From contig JAJZRI010000007.1 in assembly GCA_021802765.1 (NCBI GenBank), forward strand, positions 1-37,759: a stretch of DNA of 37,759 nucleotides, in the 5' to 3' direction. The notes under the pieces are model-generated. The model had not been told where the DNA came from. It saw nothing but the letters and a program-made list of their open reading frames with translations, and searched no databases. The position numbers and the translations under genes are program-made. The stretch comes from Microcaldota archaeon. GTDB lineage: Archaea; Micrarchaeota; Micrarchaeia; Micrarchaeales; CABMGC01. Of this stretch, positions 37,394 through 37,759 are shown one piece after another. Every line of letters begins with the position of its first letter. The first letter of the stretch is position 1.

Positions 37394-37759
37394 ATGCGAG
37401 GATATGGATGGATTACAACGAAAGCGTATCGCTAATTGATTCAATACAGTCCAAGGATACCGAGGTGCGGACCGTTGTGGCAGACATATACGACCTTGGA
37501 GACGAGATAAGCATAAAGGAGTATCTTGGAGTGGAATCCGTAGAACTTGTAAGTGGAATTGAAAAGCAGCCCGAAGCGGCCAAGACCCCGGAGGAGGCGG
37601 CAAAGCCGGTAGTTCAAAGGCAAAAGGGGACTGCAGTAAGACGCATGCCAAATGTGCTTGGCAAGATAACAGAGAGGAAGAAGGAGGTTGCAAGGGAGCT
37701 TGAGGAGATGATAAAGGCCGAGACAAAGGCCAAGCCCCTGGAGCCAGAGAAGGCAAAGG
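37390..37759 (+). CDS. Partial gene downstream of the secretion ATPase
   Basis: The ATG overlaps the ATPase stop by 4 nt (ATGA), and the frame is open for 123 codons to the window edge. The visible part starts MNARIWMDYNESVSLIDS and is hydrophilic: a small alpha/beta start (VADIYDLGDEISIKEYLGV), then a Lys/Glu/Pro-rich linker (KTPEEAAKPVV, ERKKEVARELEEMIKAE). No membrane helix is reached. In archaeal pilus operons the gene after the ATPase is often a TadC/PilC-like membrane protein; a hydrophilic N-terminal extension of one is possible but unproven. Confidence 0.7.
   Translation, partial: MNARIWMDYNESVSLIDSIQSKDTEVRTVVADIYDLGDEISIKEYLGVESVELVSGIEKQPEAAKTPEEAAKPVVQRQKGTAVRRMPNVLGKITERKKEVARELEEMIKAETKAKPLEPEKAK

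Noticed and set aside
1-37759. CRISPR arrays, insertion sequences, rRNA genes
   Set aside because: No regularly spaced repeats, transposase motifs or rRNA-like stretches were seen; the only long repeats are the LamG gene ends.

Overview
The window is archaeal. It encodes a Cdc48/VAT-type AAA ATPase, archaeal ribosomal proteins L40e and S6e, aIF2 gamma, a Dim2/Pno1-like KH protein and topoisomerase VI subunit B. Several genes have a TATA box about 25 nt upstream of the start codon, so their transcripts should be leaderless. The two LamG proteins with class III (archaeal prepilin) signals, and the many lineage-specific membrane proteins, suggest a DPANN archaeon, most likely Micrarchaeota-like. 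That placement is recognition from memory, not a computed phylogeny.

Region 1 (1-2005) is visibly AT-rich. It holds a divergent pair around one symmetric TATA box: a Panacea/YwgA-like protein with a partial downstream partner on the minus strand, and an unrecognised 358-aa protein on the plus strand. The island abuts a tRNA-Pro(UGG) gene and a degenerate copy of part of its T-arm, which suggests an integrated element. Region 2 (2044-8398) is informational core: a duplicated-domain protein, a small winged-helix protein and L40e on the minus strand; cdc48, S6e and aIF2 gamma on the plus strand; and a DHH phosphoesterase that converges stop-to-stop on aIF2 gamma. Region 3 (8399-11150) has a 660-bp non-coding stretch, then two tandem LamG pilin-like surface proteins with nearly identical ends and unrelated cores, closed by hairpin terminators. 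Region 4 (11153-14031) has a coiled-coil/winged-helix protein, the KH protein and TopoVI-B.

Region 5 (14062 to the end) is the notable part: about 23 kb that looks like an archaeal type IV secretion (T4SS)/Ced-like apparatus. The minus-strand genes, in transcription order, are a VirB2/TrbC-like pilin, a GT-C-type glycosyltransferase-like protein, a polytopic membrane protein, six consecutive paralogous VirB6/TrbL-like membrane proteins, an 806-aa basic coiled-coil protein with one N-terminal membrane anchor, two membrane proteins that resemble a VirB3-type two-helix anchor plus the VirB4 N-terminal domain, a free-standing VirB4/HerA-type ATPase, three small or coiled-coil accessory proteins, a 52-aa protein, and a large glycosylation-site-rich surface protein. 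Divergent from the pilin lie a winged-helix/coiled-coil protein, a VirB11/PilB-type ATPase and the start of a third gene that leaves the window.

The inferred model is that the pilin forms or primes a surface conduit, the six VirB6-like proteins build the membrane channel, the divided VirB4 and the VirB11/PilB ATPase power it, and the 809-aa protein projects from the cell. Substrate (DNA or protein) and direction (import or export) cannot be read from sequence. No rRNA, CRISPR array or insertion sequence was seen.
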